The notes under the pieces are model-generated. The model did no database searches. It was not told where the DNA came from and saw only the letters and a program-made list of their open reading frames with translations. Shown piece after piece: positions 21,607 through 30,485 of a stretch of 64,000 bases of DNA. This DNA comes from Pseudonocardia halophobica (GTDB taxonomy: Bacteria; Actinomycetota; Actinomycetes; Mycobacteriales; Pseudonocardiaceae), in contig NZ_BSFQ01000029.1 in NCBI RefSeq assembly GCF_027922425.1, forward strand, positions 29,491 through 93,490, in the 5' to 3' direction. Position numbers and translations under genes: made by a program. Each line of letters begins with the position of its first letter. The first letter of the stretch is position 1.

Positions 21607-23193
21607 GTGACCGCAGCCACCACGAGCCCCACCGCACCTCCCGCCGCGCTGGGAGCGGTCAGCCCCACCCGCGAGGAGTTCCGCGCGCTGGCCGAGAACC
21701 ACCGGGTGATCCCGGTGACCCGCCGGTTGCTGGCCGACGACGAGTCGCCGGTCGGCGTCTACCGCAAGCTCGCCGCCCCGGACGGCCGCGCCCGTCCCGG
21801 CACCTTCCTCTTCGAGTCCGCCGAGAACGGGCGCTCCTGGTCGCGCTGGTCGTTCGTCGGTGCGCGCTCCGCCGCCTCGCTGACCACGGTCGACGGGCGG
21901 ATCCGCTGGACCGGCGAGGTCCCCGACCACCTGCCCACCGAGGGCGACGTGCTGGAGGCGGTCCGCGGCGTCGTCGAGGAGCTGCAGAGCGAGCCGCTGC
22001 CGGGCATGCCGCCGCTGACCGGCGGGCTCGTCGGGTACATGGGCTACGACATCGTCCGCCGGATCGAGCGGATCGGCAGCGAGGAGAACCCGCCGGTCGA
22101 CGACCTGCGCATCCCCGAGCTGGTCCTGCTGCTGGCCACGGACCTCGCCGCCGTCGACCACCACGAGGGCACGATCACGCTGATCGCCAACGCGATCAAC
22201 TGGGACGACTCGGACGAGCGCGTCGACGAGGCCTACGACGACGCCGTGGCCCGGCTGGACCGGATGACCGCCGAGCTGGCCGCGCCCGCTGCGTCGACCG
22301 TCGCGGTGTTCAGCGCGGTGTCCCCGGACTTCGAGCGCAAGCGCACCCAGGCCGAGCACTTCGCCGCCGTCGAGGTGGCGAAGGAGCAGATCCGTGCGGG
22401 GGAGTGCTTCCAGATCGTCGTCTCGCAGCGCTTCGAGATGGACTGCGGGGCAGACCCGCTCGACGTGTACCGGGTGCTGCGCACCACCAACCCCAGCCCG
22501 TACATGTACCTGCTGAACATCGAGGACGAGTCGGGCGGCAGCCCGTTCACGATCGTCGGGTCCAGCCCGGAGGCGCTGGTCACGGTGGCCGACCGGCAGG
22601 CCACCACGCACCCCATCGCCGGGACGCGTTGGCGCGGCGCCACCGACGAGGAGGACGAGCTGCTGGAGAAGGACCTCCGGCACGACGAGAAGGAGCGCTC
22701 CGAGCACGTCATGCTCGTCGACCTGGGCCGCAACGACCTGGGCCGGGTCTGCGAGCCGGGCACGGTGAAGGTGCGCAACTTCTTCTCCGTGGAGCGCTAC
22801 AGCCACGTCATGCACCTGGTCTCCACGGTCACCGGGACCCTGCGGGAGGACAAGAACGCGGTCGACGCCGTGCTCTCCTGCTTCCCCGCGGGCACCCTGT
22901 CCGGCGCGCCGAAGGTCCGCGCGATGCAGGTGATCGACGAGCTCGAACCCACCCGCCGCGGCCTCTACGGCGGGATCGTCGGGTACCTCGACTTCGCCGG
23001 CAACGCCGACACCGCCATCGCCATCCGGACCGCCCTGATCCGGGACGGCCGGGCGTACGTGCAGGCGGGCGGCGGGATCGTCGCCGACTCGGACCCGCAG
23101 GCCGAGGACACCGAATGCCTCAACAAGGCCCGGGCGGTGCTGTCCGCGGTCGCGACCGCGGCCACCCTGGGCCGCCCGGGCGGGCATGCCTGA
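21607..23193 (+). CDS. trpE: Anthranilate synthase component I
   Basis: TrpE makes anthranilate from chorismate, the first committed step to tryptophan. It has about 528 residues. The catalytic region carries DLGRNDLGRV, FPAGTLSGAPKVRAMQ and DELEPTRRGLYGG; the tryptophan feedback site is in the N-terminal half around LFESAENGRSWSRWSF. GTG 21607 was preferred because GAGAAT ends 7 nt upstream; ATG 21598 (three residues longer) is the alternative. The partner glutaminase TrpG is not in this operon, so it must be encoded elsewhere (often as pabA/trpG). The stop overlaps the next gene by 8 bp. Confidence 0.93.
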   Translation: MTAATTSPTAPPAALGAVSPTREEFRALAENHRVIPVTRRLLADDESPVGVYRKLAAPDGRARPGTFLFESAENGRSWSRWSFVGARSAASLTTVDGRIRWTGEVPDHLPTEGDVLEAVRGVVEELQSEPLPGMPPLTGGLVGYMGYDIVRRIERIGSEENPPVDDLRIPELVLLLATDLAAVDHHEGTITLIANAINWDDSDERVDEAYDDAVARLDRMTAELAAPAASTVAVFSAVSPDFERKRTQAEHFAAVEVAKEQIRAGECFQIVVSQRFEMDCGADPLDVYRVLRTTNPSPYMYLLNIEDESGGSPFTIVGSSPEALVTVADRQATTHPIAGTRWRGATDEEDELLEKDLRHDEKERSEHVMLVDLGRNDLGRVCEPGTVKVRNFFSVERYSHVMHLVSTVTGTLREDKNAVDAVLSCFPAGTLSGAPKVRAMQVIDELEPTRRGLYGGIVGYLDFAGNADTAIAIRTALIRDGRAYVQAGGGIVADSDPQAEDTECLNKARAVLSAVATAATLGRPGGHA

Positions 23194-23863
23194 CACGCCC
23201 GCCCCCGCCCGCAGCGGCCGGCTGTTCCTCCTGACGGCCGCGCTGCTGCTCCTCGGTGCGCTCGGGCTGTGGGGGACGACCCGGCTGGACTGGGCGTCCA
23301 CGCAGGTCGAGGTGGCCGGGCACGGGGCGACCGGGGCGGTGCCGGTCGCGGCCACCGGCGCACAGATCGCACCGGCGCTGCTCGGGCTGGCCGCGCTCGC
23401 GGTCGCGGCGGTGGCCGCGGCGATCGCGGTGTCGGGCGCCGTGCGGCGGGTCCTCGGTGTGATCGTGGCGCTGGCCGGCGGCTACGGCGCCTACGCCGCG
23501 GTGTCGGGCTGGTTGCGCCCGCCGACCGCGTCGGAGCTGCCCGCGCTGGTGGGCAGCGCGGCCGCGGGGGCGACCACGGCACCCGGCGCCTCGGTGTCCA
23601 CCACGGCCGCCCCGCTGCTCGGGGTGCTCGGCGGGCTGCTGGTCGTGGCCGGGGGTGTGCTGCTGGTGGTGGCCGACCGGCGGCTGCCACGGATGGGTGC
23701 GCGGTACGACGCCCCGGGCGCGCCGCGCCGCCCGGCCGACCCCGAGCGGGCGGCCTGGGACGAGCTCGACTCCGGTGTCGACCCGACCACGGAGGGTGCG
23801 TTCGCGCGGGACCGTGGGCCGGACGGCGGCCCCCGGCCCGGCCGCCCGCACGGCACGGAATAG
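23186..23863 (+). CDS. Trp-operon-associated membrane protein (TIGR02234 type)
   Basis: A 225-residue membrane protein of the conserved Trp-operon membrane protein family found between trpE and trpC in many actinobacteria. Four hydrophobic helices are seen at about residues 13-31, 59-82, 86-106 and 142-164 (for example LFLLTAALLLLGALGLWGTT and LLGVLGGLLVVAGGVLLVVA). The tail is hydrophilic and cytoplasmic. The 8-bp overlap with trpE supports co-expression. A molecular function has not been established to my knowledge; transport or sensing of an aromatic compound is only a guess. Confidence 0.86.
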   Translation: MPDTPAPARSGRLFLLTAALLLLGALGLWGTTRLDWASTQVEVAGHGATGAVPVAATGAQIAPALLGLAALAVAAVAAAIAVSGAVRRVLGVIVALAGGYGAYAAVSGWLRPPTASELPALVGSAAAGATTAPGASVSTTAAPLLGVLGGLLVVAGGVLLVVADRRLPRMGARYDAPGAPRRPADPERAAWDELDSGVDPTTEGAFARDRGPDGGPRPGRPHGTE

Positions 23864-23912
23864 CATGGTCGGAACGCCTGGTAGGCCCGAACCCGGAAGG
23901 GGAGTGCGCCCC

Positions 23913-24758
23913 GTGGGCGAGCACGGTGAGGTGAGTGCGGGAGTCCGGCCCAGCGTCCTGGACTCCATCGTGGAGGGTGTCCGGGAGGACCTCGCGGCCC
24001 GGGAGGCCGCGGTGGACTTCGCGGAGATCAAACGGCGGGCCGCCGCGGCGGCGCCGCCGAAGGACGTCATGGCCGCGTTGAACGAGCCCGGTGTCGGGGT
24101 CATCGCCGAGGTCAAGCGGCGCAGCCCGTCGAAGGGCGCGCTCGCGACGATCCCGGACCCGGCCGTCCTGGCCAAGGCGTACGCCGAGAACGGCGCGCGG
24201 GTGATCAGCGTGCTCACCGAGCAGCGCCGGTTCGGCGGCAGCCTCGACGACCTGGCCGCCGTGCGCGCCGCCGTCGACGTCTGCGTGCTGCGCAAGGACT
24301 TCGTCGTCACGCCGTACCAGGTGCACGAGGCGCGGGCCTACGGCGCGGACCTGGTGCTGCTGATCGTGGCGGCCCTGGAGCAGCCGGTCCTGGAGTCGCT
24401 GCTGGACCGCGTGGAGTCCCTCGGGATGACCGCGCTGGTCGAGGTGCACACCGAGGAGGAGGCCGACCGGGCGCTCGAGGCCGGGGCGAAGGTCATCGGC
24501 GTCAACGCGCGGGACCTCAAGACCCTCGAGGTCGACCTGGGCATCTTCGGGCGGCTGGCCCCCGGGCTCCCCAACGACGTGCTGCGCGTGGCCGAGTCGG
24601 GCGTGCGCGGTCCGGGTGACCTGCTCACCTACGCGGGCTGGGGCGCCGACGCGGTGCTCGTCGGCGAGGGCCTCGTGACCAGCGGGGATCCGGGCGCGGC
24701 CGTCCGGGCGCTGGTGGCTGCGGGCTTCCACCCGTCGTGCTCCAGAATGGTGCGGTGA
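23913..24758 (+). CDS. trpC: Indole-3-glycerol phosphate synthase
   Basis: TrpC closes the indole ring from CdRP. It has 281 residues from GTG 23913 and is a (beta-alpha)8 barrel. VIAEVKRRSPSKG, VLTEQRRFGGSL, CVLRKDFVV, VGVNARDL-type (VIGVNARDLKTL) and ESGVRGPGDL motifs are present. GTG 23913 has a GGAAGGGGAG site about 8 nt upstream; GTG 23931 and ATG 23865 are in-frame alternatives. trpD and trpF are absent from the operon; PriA (17981-18706) supplies the TrpF activity. The stop overlaps the trpB GTG by 4 bp. Confidence 0.93.
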   Translation: MGEHGEVSAGVRPSVLDSIVEGVREDLAAREAAVDFAEIKRRAAAAAPPKDVMAALNEPGVGVIAEVKRRSPSKGALATIPDPAVLAKAYAENGARVISVLTEQRRFGGSLDDLAAVRAAVDVCVLRKDFVVTPYQVHEARAYGADLVLLIVAALEQPVLESLLDRVESLGMTALVEVHTEEEADRALEAGAKVIGVNARDLKTLEVDLGIFGRLAPGLPNDVLRVAESGVRGPGDLLTYAGWGADAVLVGEGLVTSGDPGAAVRALVAAGFHPSCSRMVR

Positions 24759-26125
24759 GTTCCTCCACGAGCGTCCGGGCGAGCAGCCGGGTCACCGCCA
24801 GTCAGGGCATCGAGACGCCGTCGGGCCACGAGCCCGACGGGCGCGGCCACTTCGGCCGCTACGGGGGGCGATGGGTCCCCGAGGCCCTGGTCGCGGCGCT
24901 CGACGAGCTGGAGACGGCCTACGAGAAGGCCCGGCACGATCCCGAGTTCCTCACCGAGCTGGACCGGCTGCACCGTGACTACACCGGGCGGCCGTCCCCG
25001 CTGACGGACGTGCCGAAGCTCTCGCGGCACGCCGGCGGCGCCCGGATCCTGCTCAAGCGCGAGGACCTGAACCACACCGGCTCCCACAAGATCAACAACG
25101 TGCTCGGCCAGGCGCTGCTCACCAAGCGGATGGGCAAGGAGCGGGTGATCGCCGAGACCGGGGCGGGCCAGCACGGGGTCGCCACGGCGACCGCGTGCGC
25201 ACTGCTGGACCTCGAGTGCGTGGTCTACATGGGCGAGGTCGACACCCGCCGGCAGGCGCTCAACGTGGCCCGGATGCGGCTGCTCGGCGCCACCGTGATC
25301 CCGGTGAAGACCGGCTCGCGCACGCTGAAGGACGCGATCAACGAGGCGCTGCGGGACTGGGTCACCAACGTCGACTCGACGCACTACCTGCTCGGCACGG
25401 TCGCCGGCCCGCACCCGTTCCCGCAGATGGTGCGGGACTTCCACCGGGTGATCGGGCTCGAGGCCCGGGCCCAGGTGCTCGAGCGGACCGGCCGGCTGCC
25501 CACCGCCGTCGCCGCGTGCGTGGGCGGCGGGTCCAACGCGATCGGGATCTTCCACGCCTTCATCGACGACCCGGGCGTCCGGCTCGTCGGGTTCGAGCCC
25601 GGTGGCGACGGCGTCGAGACCGGCCGGCACGGGGCGACCCTGTCCGAGGGGTCGCCGGGCGCGCTGCACGGCGCCTTCTCGTACCTGCTGCAGGACGAGG
25701 ACGGGCAGACCGCGGAGTCGTACTCGATCTCGGCGGGGCTGGACTACCCGGGCGTCGGGCCGGAGCACGCGCTGCTCAAGGACCTCGGCCGCGCCGAGTA
25801 CCAGCCGGTGACCGACGCGGAGGCGATGGACGCGTTCGCGCTGCTCTGCCGCACCGAGGGGATCATCCCGGCCATCGAGTCGGCGCACGCCGTGGCCGGC
25901 GCGCTGCGGCTGGGCCAGGAGCTGGGGCCCGACGCGGTGATCCTGGTGAACCTCTCCGGCCGCGGCGACAAGGACGTCGACACCGCCGCGAAGTGGTTCG
26001 GGATGATCGGGCAGGACGAGAGCGCCGAGGCGGCCGACGGCACGGCCATCGCCGAGGGCCGTACCGAGCAGCCGACCGGCTCCTTCGCGGACGCCGGCAG
26101 CGAGACCGAGGGGATCCAGGCGTGA
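24755..26125 (+). CDS. trpB: Tryptophan synthase beta subunit
   Basis: TrpB joins indole and serine in a PLP reaction, taking indole channelled from TrpA. It has 456 residues, somewhat long because of a ~50-residue acidic C-terminal tail (after FGMIGQDE) and a ~30-residue N-terminal extension. The PLP lysine is K112 in NHTGSHKINN. AETGAGQHGVATAT and CVGGGSNAIGIFHAF are the substrate and phosphate-binding motifs. GTG 24755 overlaps the trpC stop; GTG 24737 is possible. The stop overlaps the trpA GTG. Confidence 0.95.
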   Translation: MSSSTSVRASSRVTASQGIETPSGHEPDGRGHFGRYGGRWVPEALVAALDELETAYEKARHDPEFLTELDRLHRDYTGRPSPLTDVPKLSRHAGGARILLKREDLNHTGSHKINNVLGQALLTKRMGKERVIAETGAGQHGVATATACALLDLECVVYMGEVDTRRQALNVARMRLLGATVIPVKTGSRTLKDAINEALRDWVTNVDSTHYLLGTVAGPHPFPQMVRDFHRVIGLEARAQVLERTGRLPTAVAACVGGGSNAIGIFHAFIDDPGVRLVGFEPGGDGVETGRHGATLSEGSPGALHGAFSYLLQDEDGQTAESYSISAGLDYPGVGPEHALLKDLGRAEYQPVTDAEAMDAFALLCRTEGIIPAIESAHAVAGALRLGQELGPDAVILVNLSGRGDKDVDTAAKWFGMIGQDESAEAADGTAIAEGRTEQPTGSFADAGSETEGIQA

Positions 26126-26928
26126 GCGGCCGATCTGTCGCCGACGTGTTCGCGAAGTGCCGCGCCGAGGGCCGCGGCGCCCTGGTCGGCTACCTGCCGG
26201 CGGGGTACCCGACGGTCGACGAGGGGGTGGAGCTGCTCGCCGCGATGAGCGAGGGCGGCTGCGACCTGCTCGAGGTCGGCGTGCCGTACTCGGACCCGGT
26301 GATGGACGGGCCCACGATCCAGGCCGCCGCGGACACCGCGCTGCGCAACGGGTTCCGGCTGCGGGACGTGTTCAGCACGGTCGAGCGCGTCACGGCGGCG
26401 GGGGGCAACTGCGTCGTGATGACCTACTTCAACCCGGTGCTGCGCTACGGGGTGGACCGCTTCGCCGCGGACCTCGCCGCCGCCGGCGGGCTCGGCCTGA
26501 TCACGCCGGACCTGATCCCGGACGAGGCCGACGAGTGGTTCGCCGCCTCGGACAAGTACGGGCTGTCCCGGACCTTCCTGGTGTCGCCGTCGTCGACGGA
26601 CGAGCGGATCGCCTCGACCACCGCCGCCTCCAGCGGCTTCGTGTACGCGACCTCGATCATGGGCGTGACGGGCGCGCGGGACTCGGTGAACTCGGCCGCC
26701 GGCGAGATCGTCGGCCGGACCCGGCCGCACACCTCGCTGCCGATCGGCGTCGGGCTCGGGGTGCGCAACGCCGACCAGGCCGCCGAGATCGCGGGCTTCG
26801 CCGACGGCGTCATCGTCGGCTCGGCCTTCGTCTCCGCCGCGGAGAAGGGCGGGCCCGACGCGGTCCGCGACCTCGCCCGGGAGCTCGCCGCCGGCGTCGC
26901 GCGGGCGGGGCTGCCGCAGCGGGCCTGA
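26122..26928 (+). CDS. trpA: Tryptophan synthase alpha subunit
   Basis: TrpA cleaves indole-3-glycerol phosphate to indole and GAP. It has 268 residues. The catalytic Glu and Asp lie in CDLLEVGVPYSDPVMDGPTI, and GVTGARDSV and GLGVRNADQA form the phosphate-binding loops. GTG 26122 overlaps the trpB stop by 4 bp. It is the last gene of the trp operon; a GC-rich hairpin follows at 26937-26961. Confidence 0.95.
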   Translation: MSGRSVADVFAKCRAEGRGALVGYLPAGYPTVDEGVELLAAMSEGGCDLLEVGVPYSDPVMDGPTIQAAADTALRNGFRLRDVFSTVERVTAAGGNCVVMTYFNPVLRYGVDRFAADLAAAGGLGLITPDLIPDEADEWFAASDKYGLSRTFLVSPSSTDERIASTTAASSGFVYATSIMGVTGARDSVNSAAGEIVGRTRPHTSLPIGVGLGVRNADQAAEIAGFADGVIVGSAFVSAAEKGGPDAVRDLARELAAGVARAGLPQRA

Positions 26929-26936
26929 GGCCGCCC

Positions 26937-26961
26937 GGGGCCGCGCGTTGCGCGCGGTCCC
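26937..26961 (+). terminator. Hairpin after trpA, possible terminator
   Basis: An 11-bp GC stem (26937-26947 with 26951-26961, one G-T pair) around a 3-nt TTG loop, 9 nt after the trpA stop. There is no U-tract, which is usual for actinobacterial terminators. Confidence 0.5.
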
Positions 26962-27010
26962 GGAGTGCCGCCGGGGGAGGTGGGGGAGCCGCTCCCCTCC
27001 GAGCCCGCGC

Positions 27011-27016
27011 TACGGT
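27011..27016 (+). promoter_or_regulatory. -10 element of lgt, leaderless type
   Basis: TACGGT, 6 nt before GTG 27023. Confidence 0.6.
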
Positions 27017-27022
27017 GGCCGC

Positions 27023-27997
27023 GTGAGCGCCCTCGCGAGCAGCACCGTGCTGGCCTACCTCCCCAGCCCGGACCGCGGCGTCTGGCATCTCGGGCCGATC
27101 CCGATCCGGGCGTACGCGCTCTGCATCATCGCCGGGATCGTCGTCGCGATCTGGTGGGGCGAGAAGCGGTTCGTCGCGCGCGGCGGTCCGGCCGGCACGG
27201 TCGTCGACGTCGCGGTGTGGGCGGTGCCGTTCGGCCTGATCGGCGGGCGGCTCTACCACGTCGCCACCGACTGGCGGACCTACTTCGGCCCCGGCGGCGA
27301 CCCGGTCAACGCGCTCAAGATCTGGGAGGGCGGCCTCGGGATCTGGGGGGCGATCGCGCTCGGCGCGGTCGGGGCCTGGATCGGCTGCCGGCGGCGCGGC
27401 ATCCCGCTGCCCTTCTTCGCCGACGCGGTCGCGCCCGGGATCGTCGTCGCGCAGGCGATCGGCCGGCTGGGCAACTACTTCAACCAGGAGCTCTACGGCG
27501 CCCCGACGACGTTGCCGTGGGGCCTGGAGATCTACGAGCGGGTCGACCCGGCGACCGGCGCGTCGGACCCGCTGGGCGGCGTGGCCGTCGACACCGCGAA
27601 CCCGATCGCGATCGTGCAGCCCACGTTCCTGTACGAGCTCATCTGGAACCTGGCCGTCGCCGCGGTGATCGTGTGGGCGGACCGGCGCTTCAGGCTCGGC
27701 CACGGCCGTGTCTTCGCGCTCTACGTCGCCGGCTACACGCTCGGCCGGTTCTTCATCGAGCTCATGCGCACCGACCCCGCCACGCGCGTGTTCGGCGACA
27801 TCCGGATCAACGTCGTCGTCTCGGCGCTGGTGTTCGTCCTGGCGGTGCTCTACGTGGCGCTGGTCCGCAAGCCGCGCGAGGTGCTGCCGCCCGAGATCGC
27901 GAACCCCGACGGGGCGCGCACCGAGGAGACCGACCGGCCGGCCGGGTCCGCCGACGCGGACGTGCCGGAGGGCCGGGCGGGCGACCGGACGCCGTGA
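27023..27997 (+). CDS. lgt: Prolipoprotein diacylglyceryl transferase
   Basis: Lgt attaches diacylglycerol to the lipobox cysteine of prolipoproteins at the outer face of the membrane, before LspA cleavage. It has 324 residues with about seven membrane helices. The family signature is GRLGNYFNQELYG, with the catalytic-region motif GGRLYHVATDW and GGLGIWGAI upstream. The C-terminal ~45 residues are acidic and hydrophilic. GTG 27023 follows TACGGT by 6 nt; longer frames to 26948 read through the trpA terminator region. It overlaps the next gene by 4 bp (GTGA). Confidence 0.93.
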   Translation: MSALASSTVLAYLPSPDRGVWHLGPIPIRAYALCIIAGIVVAIWWGEKRFVARGGPAGTVVDVAVWAVPFGLIGGRLYHVATDWRTYFGPGGDPVNALKIWEGGLGIWGAIALGAVGAWIGCRRRGIPLPFFADAVAPGIVVAQAIGRLGNYFNQELYGAPTTLPWGLEIYERVDPATGASDPLGGVAVDTANPIAIVQPTFLYELIWNLAVAAVIVWADRRFRLGHGRVFALYVAGYTLGRFFIELMRTDPATRVFGDIRINVVVSALVFVLAVLYVALVRKPREVLPPEIANPDGARTEETDRPAGSADADVPEGRAGDRTP

Positions 27998-28644
27998 CCA
28001 CCTCGGCGACGCGCTTCGACGGCTTCGGCGACGGCGCCGTCGAGTTCTACGACGGTCTGCTGGCGGACAACAGCAAGGCGTACTGGACCGACCAGCGCGA
28101 GGTCTACGAGGCGCACGTCCGCGCGCCGATGACGGCCCTGCTCGCCGAGCTCGAGGAGGAGTTCGGGCCGGGCAAGATCTTCCGCCCGTACCGGGACGTC
28201 CGGTTCGCGAAGGACAAGTCGCCGTACAAGACCCACTGCGGCGGCTTCGCCCCGCCGTACTACGTCCAGGTCGGCCCCGACGGGCTGCTCGCCGCGGCCG
28301 GGTACTACGGCATGGCTCCGGACCAGGTCGCGCGCTACCGCACCGCGGTCGACGACGAGCGCCGCGGCGAGGCGCTGCGCGGCATCCTGCAGGCTGCGGA
28401 GAAGGCCGGGCTGACGGTCGGCGGGGAGCAGCTGCGCACCCGGCCGAAGGGCACCGACCCGGACCACCCGCGACTCGACCTGCTGCGGCACAAGGGCCTC
28501 ATGGTCGCCCGCCGCTGGCCCCCGGACGACGCGCTGCACGAGCGGACCTGCCTCGACCGGGTCCGCCGCACCTGGCGGGCCGCCCGCCCGCTCGCGGAGT
28601 GGCTCGCCGACCATGTCGGCCCGAGCGAGCAACCCCGCCGCTAG
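27994..28644 (+). CDS. DUF2461 (TIGR02453) family protein
   Basis: A 216-residue soluble protein. The family is recognisable from FDGFGDGAVEFYDGLLADNS (residues 8-27), FRPYRDVRFAKDKSPYKTHC, and the GYYGMAPDQVARYR region. The biochemical function of the family is not known to me. It starts inside the lgt stop (GTGA), so it is co-translated with lgt. Its TAG stop lies in a CTAG that is also the stop of the convergent VanZ-type gene. Confidence 0.85.
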   Translation: MTTSATRFDGFGDGAVEFYDGLLADNSKAYWTDQREVYEAHVRAPMTALLAELEEEFGPGKIFRPYRDVRFAKDKSPYKTHCGGFAPPYYVQVGPDGLLAAAGYYGMAPDQVARYRTAVDDERRGEALRGILQAAEKAGLTVGGEQLRTRPKGTDPDHPRLDLLRHKGLMVARRWPPDDALHERTCLDRVRRTWRAARPLAEWLADHVGPSEQPRR

Positions 28645-28985
28645 GGCCGGTCCTGCTGCCGGCGCGCCCGCCGCGCCAGCAGCTCGTGCAGGGCGACCCC
28701 GATCGACACGCCCACGCAGTCCACGACCGCGTCGAGCACCTCGGGGCTGCGCCCGATCGGCAGCAGGCCCTGCAGGACCTCGGAGATCCCGGCGTACCCG
28801 GCGAGCGCGAGGACCAGTGGGAGCGGCGGGACGCCCGCCCACCGACCGGTGAGGCCCAGCAGGGCGAACACACCCAGATGGACGAGCTTGTCGACGCCGG
28901 GCGGGGCAGTGGGCACCCCGGAGGCCGGGAGGAACAGCACCAGCAGGCTGACCAGCACCGCAAGGGCGAAACTCAGCCGTCGCAC
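28641..28985 (-). CDS. VanZ-like small membrane protein
   Basis: A 114-residue protein with four predicted helices (about residues 5-21, 34-52, 55-72 and 87-104). PPGVDKLVHLGVFALLGL and the EVLQGLLPIGRSPEVLDAVVD region, with conserved Asp, His and Arg, match the VanZ family. VanZ family members affect glycopeptide or lipoglycopeptide tolerance in some species; most are uncharacterised. ATG 28985 is followed by a hydrophobic segment that could act as a signal anchor. It is convergent with DUF2461 and divergent from pyk. Confidence 0.82.
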   Translation of the reverse strand: MRRLSFALAVLVSLLVLFLPASGVPTAPPGVDKLVHLGVFALLGLTGRWAGVPPLPLVLALAGYAGISEVLQGLLPIGRSPEVLDAVVDCVGVSIGVALHELLARRARRQQDRP

Positions 28986-29025
28986 TGTTCGACTTCCTCC
29001 TACCTGATCGTTACAGACAGCGCGC

Positions 29026-29031
29026 TACGCT
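29026..29031 (+). promoter_or_regulatory. -10 element of pyk, leaderless type
   Basis: TACGCT, 7 nt before GTG 29039. Confidence 0.6.
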
Positions 29032-29038
29032 TGGCCTC

Positions 29039-30460
29039 GTGACCCGTCGCACCAAGATCGTCTGCACCATCGGGCCGGCCACCGCCACGCCCGACCGTAT
29101 CCGGGAGCTGGTCGCTGCCGGCATGGACGTCGCCCGGCTCAACTTCAGCCACGGCACGCGGGACGACCACAAGCGCGTGTACCAGATGGTGCGCGACGCG
29201 GCCGACGCCGAGGGCCGCGCCGTCGGCATCCTCGCCGACCTGCAGGGGCCGAAGATCCGGCTCGGCACGTTCACCGACGGCCCGACCGAGTGGCAGACCG
29301 GCGAGGAGGTGCGGATCACCGTCCAGGACTGCGCCGGCACCCACGACCGCGTCTCCACCACCTACAAGGGCCTGGCCCGGGACGCCCGCGCGGGCGACCG
29401 GCTGCTGGTCGACGACGGCAAGGTCGGCCTGCGCGTGGTCGAGGTCGAGGGCGACGACGTGGTCTGCCGGGTCACCGAGGGCGGCCCGGTGTCCAACAAC
29501 AAGGGCATCTCGCTGCCCGGCATGAACGTCTCGGTGCCGGCCCTGAGCGAGAAGGACATCGCGGACCTGGAGTTCGCGCTCAAGCTGTCCGTCGACGTGA
29601 TCGCGCTGAGCTTCGTGCGCAGCCCCGCGGACATCGACGGCGTGCACCGGATCATGGAGAAGGTCGGGGTCAAGCTCCCGGTCGTCGCCAAGCTGGAGAA
29701 GCCGGAGGCCGTCGACAACCTCGAGGCCATCGTGCTGGCGTTCGACGGCGTGATGGTCGCCCGCGGCGACCTGGGCGTGGAGCTGCCGCTGGAGAACGTG
29801 CCGCTGGTGCAGAAGCGCGCGATCCAGATCGCCCGCGAGAACGCCAAGCCGGTCATCGTGGCCACCCAGATGCTGGACTCGATGATCACGAACTCGCGGC
29901 CGACCCGCGCCGAGGCCTCCGACGTGGCCAACGCGGTGCTCGACGGGGCCGACGCGCTGATGCTCTCCGGCGAGACCGGCGTCGGCCGCTACCCGATCAA
30001 GACGGTCCGCACGATGAGCACGATCATCGAGGCCGTCGAGGCGGGCCCGGCGAACGTGCCGCCGCTGAACCACGTGCCGCGCACCAAGCGGGGCGTGCTC
30101 TCCTACGCCGCGCGGGACATCGGCGAGCGCCTCTCGGCCCGCGCGCTGGTCGCCTTCTCGCAGTCCGGCGACACCGTGCGCCGGCTCGCCCGGCTGCACA
30201 CCCGGCTGCCGCTGCTGGCCTTCACCCCGGCCCCCGAGGTGCGCAGCCAGCTGGCGATGACCTGGGGCGTCGAGACGTTCCTGGTCGAGGCCGTCGACTC
30301 CACGGACGCGATGGTCCGCCAGGTCGACCACGCCATGCTCTCGATCGGCCGGTTCCAGCCGGGCGACCTCGTCGTGATCGTCGCGGGCTCGCCGCCCTCG
30401 ACCGTCGGCTCGACCAACCTCATCCGCGTCCACCGGCTGGGCGAGGAGGACCACGCCTGA
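29039..30460 (+). CDS. pyk: Pyruvate kinase
   Basis: Pyk makes pyruvate and ATP from phosphoenolpyruvate and ADP in the cytosol. It has 473 residues. RRTKIVCTIGPAT opens the protein, and MDVARLNFSHG, LADLQGPKIRLG, VAKLEKPEAVDNLEAI (catalytic Lys region), MVARGDLGVELP and ATQMLDSMI are all intact. The C-terminal domain ends in VRVHRLG-type sequence (LIRVHRLGEEDHA), the allosteric domain. GTG 29039 is fixed by the adjacent leaderless promoter. The acyl-CoA thioesterase gene follows 25 nt later. Confidence 0.96.
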   Translation: MTRRTKIVCTIGPATATPDRIRELVAAGMDVARLNFSHGTRDDHKRVYQMVRDAADAEGRAVGILADLQGPKIRLGTFTDGPTEWQTGEEVRITVQDCAGTHDRVSTTYKGLARDARAGDRLLVDDGKVGLRVVEVEGDDVVCRVTEGGPVSNNKGISLPGMNVSVPALSEKDIADLEFALKLSVDVIALSFVRSPADIDGVHRIMEKVGVKLPVVAKLEKPEAVDNLEAIVLAFDGVMVARGDLGVELPLENVPLVQKRAIQIARENAKPVIVATQMLDSMITNSRPTRAEASDVANAVLDGADALMLSGETGVGRYPIKTVRTMSTIIEAVEAGPANVPPLNHVPRTKRGVLSYAARDIGERLSARALVAFSQSGDTVRRLARLHTRLPLLAFTPAPEVRSQLAMTWGVETFLVEAVDSTDAMVRQVDHAMLSIGRFQPGDLVVIVAGSPPSTVGSTNLIRVHRLGEEDHA

Positions 30461-30485
30461 GGCCCGGGTGCGGGAGGATCCCGGC

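Noticed and set aside
26948..27022. Extended N-terminus for Lgt
   Set aside because: It reads through the hairpin region after trpA and is not hydrophobic; GTG 27023 fits the promoter and the family start.
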